From Eubacteriales bacterium (GTDB lineage Bacteria > Bacillota > Clostridia > Peptostreptococcales > Anaerovoracaceae): a stretch of DNA of 5,374 nt. The translations under genes were made by a program, and so were the position numbers. The DNA is taken from the NCBI GenBank assembly GCA_028691625.1, contig JAQUYZ010000155.1, forward strand, positions 1-5,374, given 5' to 3'. How positions within the stretch are numbered: the first letter of the stretch is position 1; the number at the start of each line of letters is the position of its first letter. The notes under the pieces were generated by a model. It saw only the letters and a program-made list of their open reading frames with translations. It ran no database searches and had not been told where the DNA came from. Below are positions 4,124 to 5,374 of the stretch, piece after piece.

Positions 4124-5374
4124 TTACTCCGTCGTACTCAGGATCTCATTATTCTTTTCAACCTGGCTGACCTTCATTCTGGATACATCCTTTGGTTTCA
4201 CTTCCTCCAGAAGGCCCAGGACTGTGGGGCCCAGAAAGATGGTGTCAAGAACCTTTCCATCGATGGAAATTTTACTGAACGGCGTAAAATTCTGTCCCTT
4301 GATGTAGTATTCTTTGCCGATTTCAACAACCCGTTCCACCTTGATTTCCCTGACGCCCATTTTCATTTTCGTAGGCTCATATGGATTGGTTCCTCCGAAA
4401 ACGAATGACTTGCCGTAAAGCATATCATACTGAAGCGCTTTGAGATTCGCAAGATAGTCGGTATCCTGCCTGTGATCCTGATGATATTTTGTCAGAATCC
4501 CCTCATGAATTCCGATCTGGTTTAGCATCTCTGCAGCCAGCTGATATGCGTAAAGATCCTTGTCCTGCTTTTCCAGGCCGATGTTGTCCCAAATCACATA
4601 TTGCGTTTCGTATACGTTTTTATTCACCAGATCGGCGTCGCTGATCGGCAGGCCCGGCAGGTGGTCTCCGTAAATCGCCAGCACCGTCGGTTCATCGAGC
4701 TCATTCAGAACCTTGATGAGCTCACCGATAAATTCATCCATCTCATGAACCTGCTGGATATAATATTCAAAGGCATTGGCTTCACTTTCTACCGGGATGC
4801 CAGTCACCGTTACATCGGGATTTTCAATTACCTTTGTTGCCGGATACTGCCCGTGTCCCTGGACCGATATGGTATAGATCAGATCCTCGCTCTTTGTGGA
4901 GTTGAGCGCTGCAAGGATCTCCTCAATCAATACCCCGTCCTTTGCCCAGTTCTTCGGTGTTTTGGTGACGCTGTTCATATATTCCAGGGAAGTAAAGGTA
5001 TCATAGCCCAGGTTTGAAAACACCTTATTCCTTCCGTAAAAAGCACCTCGGTGGTTATGAATAGCATGGGTGCCATAGCCCAGCCGCTTAAGATCATAGG
5101 CAATGGTTTCACAGGTTTTGTCCTTCAGGACTGATTTGTAAGGGTATTCGCCGGGTCCAAAGAACCGGACTCTCATCCCGGACATGATCTCAAACTCGGT
5201 GTTTGCCGTTCCAGCCCCAATGGACGGAACGGTCAGAAAACCGGCAGAGTAGTCCTCCTTTAATTCACGGAAATTGGGGACCGGATCCGACGAAAAATGA
5301 ATGTTCTCCATTAGCGTAGGATCAAAAAATGATTCCATCTGCAGCAGGATCACATTGGGTTTTCTCTCTTTGTT
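4124..5374 (-). CDS. LTA synthase-family phosphoglycerol transferase (sulfatase superfamily), partial
   Basis: 416 residues are visible; the frame stays open to the window edge, so the start and the expected N-terminal membrane helices are missing, and the GTG at 5353 is internal. LtaS-family enzymes, anchored in the membrane with the catalytic domain outside the cell, polymerise glycerol phosphate from phosphatidylglycerol. Sulfatase-fold landmarks (numbered from the window edge): NVILLQMESFFDP (7-19) with metal-binding Glu14; SIGAGTANTEFEIMSGM (51-67) with Thr56 at the nucleophile position of LtaS; SVQGHGQYP (170-178) with His174; and IYGDHLPGLP (234-243) with metal-binding Asp237 and His238. 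All catalytic positions seen are intact. From about residue 342 a C-terminal extension with EYYIKGQNFTPFSKISIDGK resembles an IPT/TIG-like beta-sandwich. The polymer made, or a primase role instead, cannot be decided. Confidence 0.92.
   Translation of the reverse strand, partial: NKERKPNVILLQMESFFDPTLMENIHFSSDPVPNFRELKEDYSAGFLTVPSIGAGTANTEFEIMSGMRVRFFGPGEYPYKSVLKDKTCETIAYDLKRLGYGTHAIHNHRGAFYGRNKVFSNLGYDTFTSLEYMNSVTKTPKNWAKDGVLIEEILAALNSTKSEDLIYTISVQGHGQYPATKVIENPDVTVTGIPVESEANAFEYYIQQVHEMDEFIGELIKVLNELDEPTVLAIYGDHLPGLPISDADLVNKNVYETQYVIWDNIGLEKQDKDLYAYQLAAEMLNQIGIHEGILTKYHQDHRQDTDYLANLKALQYDMLYGKSFVFGGTNPYEPTKMKMGVREIKVERVVEIGKEYYIKGQNFTPFSKISIDGKVLDTIFLGPTVLGLLEEVKPKDVSRMKVSQVEKNNEILSTTE

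Noticed and set aside
4601..5017. Plus-strand 138-codon open frame opposite the LTA synthase-family gene
   Set aside because: Antisense to conserved catalytic motifs (QGHG, GDH) of the real gene; no independent evidence.
5351..5353. GTG as the start of the LTA synthase-family gene
   Set aside because: The frame continues open upstream to the window edge with family-like residues (KPN before VILLQMES), and the family has N-terminal membrane helices, so this codon is internal.

Overview
The window looks like ordinary chromosomal DNA from a low-to-mid GC anaerobic member of the Firmicutes (Clostridia). The signs are purine-rich Shine-Dalgarno sequences, a lipoteichoic-acid-synthase-type sulfatase, a phosphate butyryl/acyltransferase and a UPF0213-type GIY-YIG protein. 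No species can be named from the sequence. All seven genes lie on the minus strand, so transcription runs from high to low coordinates, and no RNA gene, mobile element or CRISPR array is visible.

In transcription order: (1) the C-terminal three-quarters or so of an LTA synthase-family phosphoglycerol transferase (4124-5374, cut by the window edge); (2) an SSAT-like GNAT acetyltransferase (3574-4071); (3) a RimJ/RimL-like GNAT acetyltransferase that starts on a TTG overlapping the previous stop by 4 nt (3026-3577); (4) a GIY-YIG/UPF0213 small protein (2727-2999); (5) a polytopic membrane protein of unknown function whose ATG directly follows the previous stop (2007-2726); (6) ridA (1580-1960); (7) ptb-like phosphate acyltransferase (617-1519), closed by an intrinsic terminator (583-607). 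After a 166-nt intergenic region comes (8) the N-terminal 150 residues of a Gfo/Idh/MocA-type protein (1-450, cut by the window edge).

Genes 2-5 are tightly packed and probably co-transcribed, perhaps with gene 1. ridA and ptb form a second unit with their own extended -10 promoter, whose TATAAT is built around the stop codon of gene 5. RidA removes reactive enamine/imine intermediates made by PLP enzymes, and Ptb converts acyl-CoA to acyl-phosphate. The pairing suggests amino-acid fermentation (for example threonine or serine to 2-oxoacid to acyl-CoA to acyl-phosphate), but this is inference: no kinase or dehydratase is in the window.

The best candidates for a second look are the Gfo/Idh/MocA-type protein, whose cofactor and catalytic motifs all appear degraded (EKP replaced by EAE) and which carries an N-terminal extension, and several inverted repeats in the two regulatory intergenic regions. 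No clearly new multi-gene system is visible.
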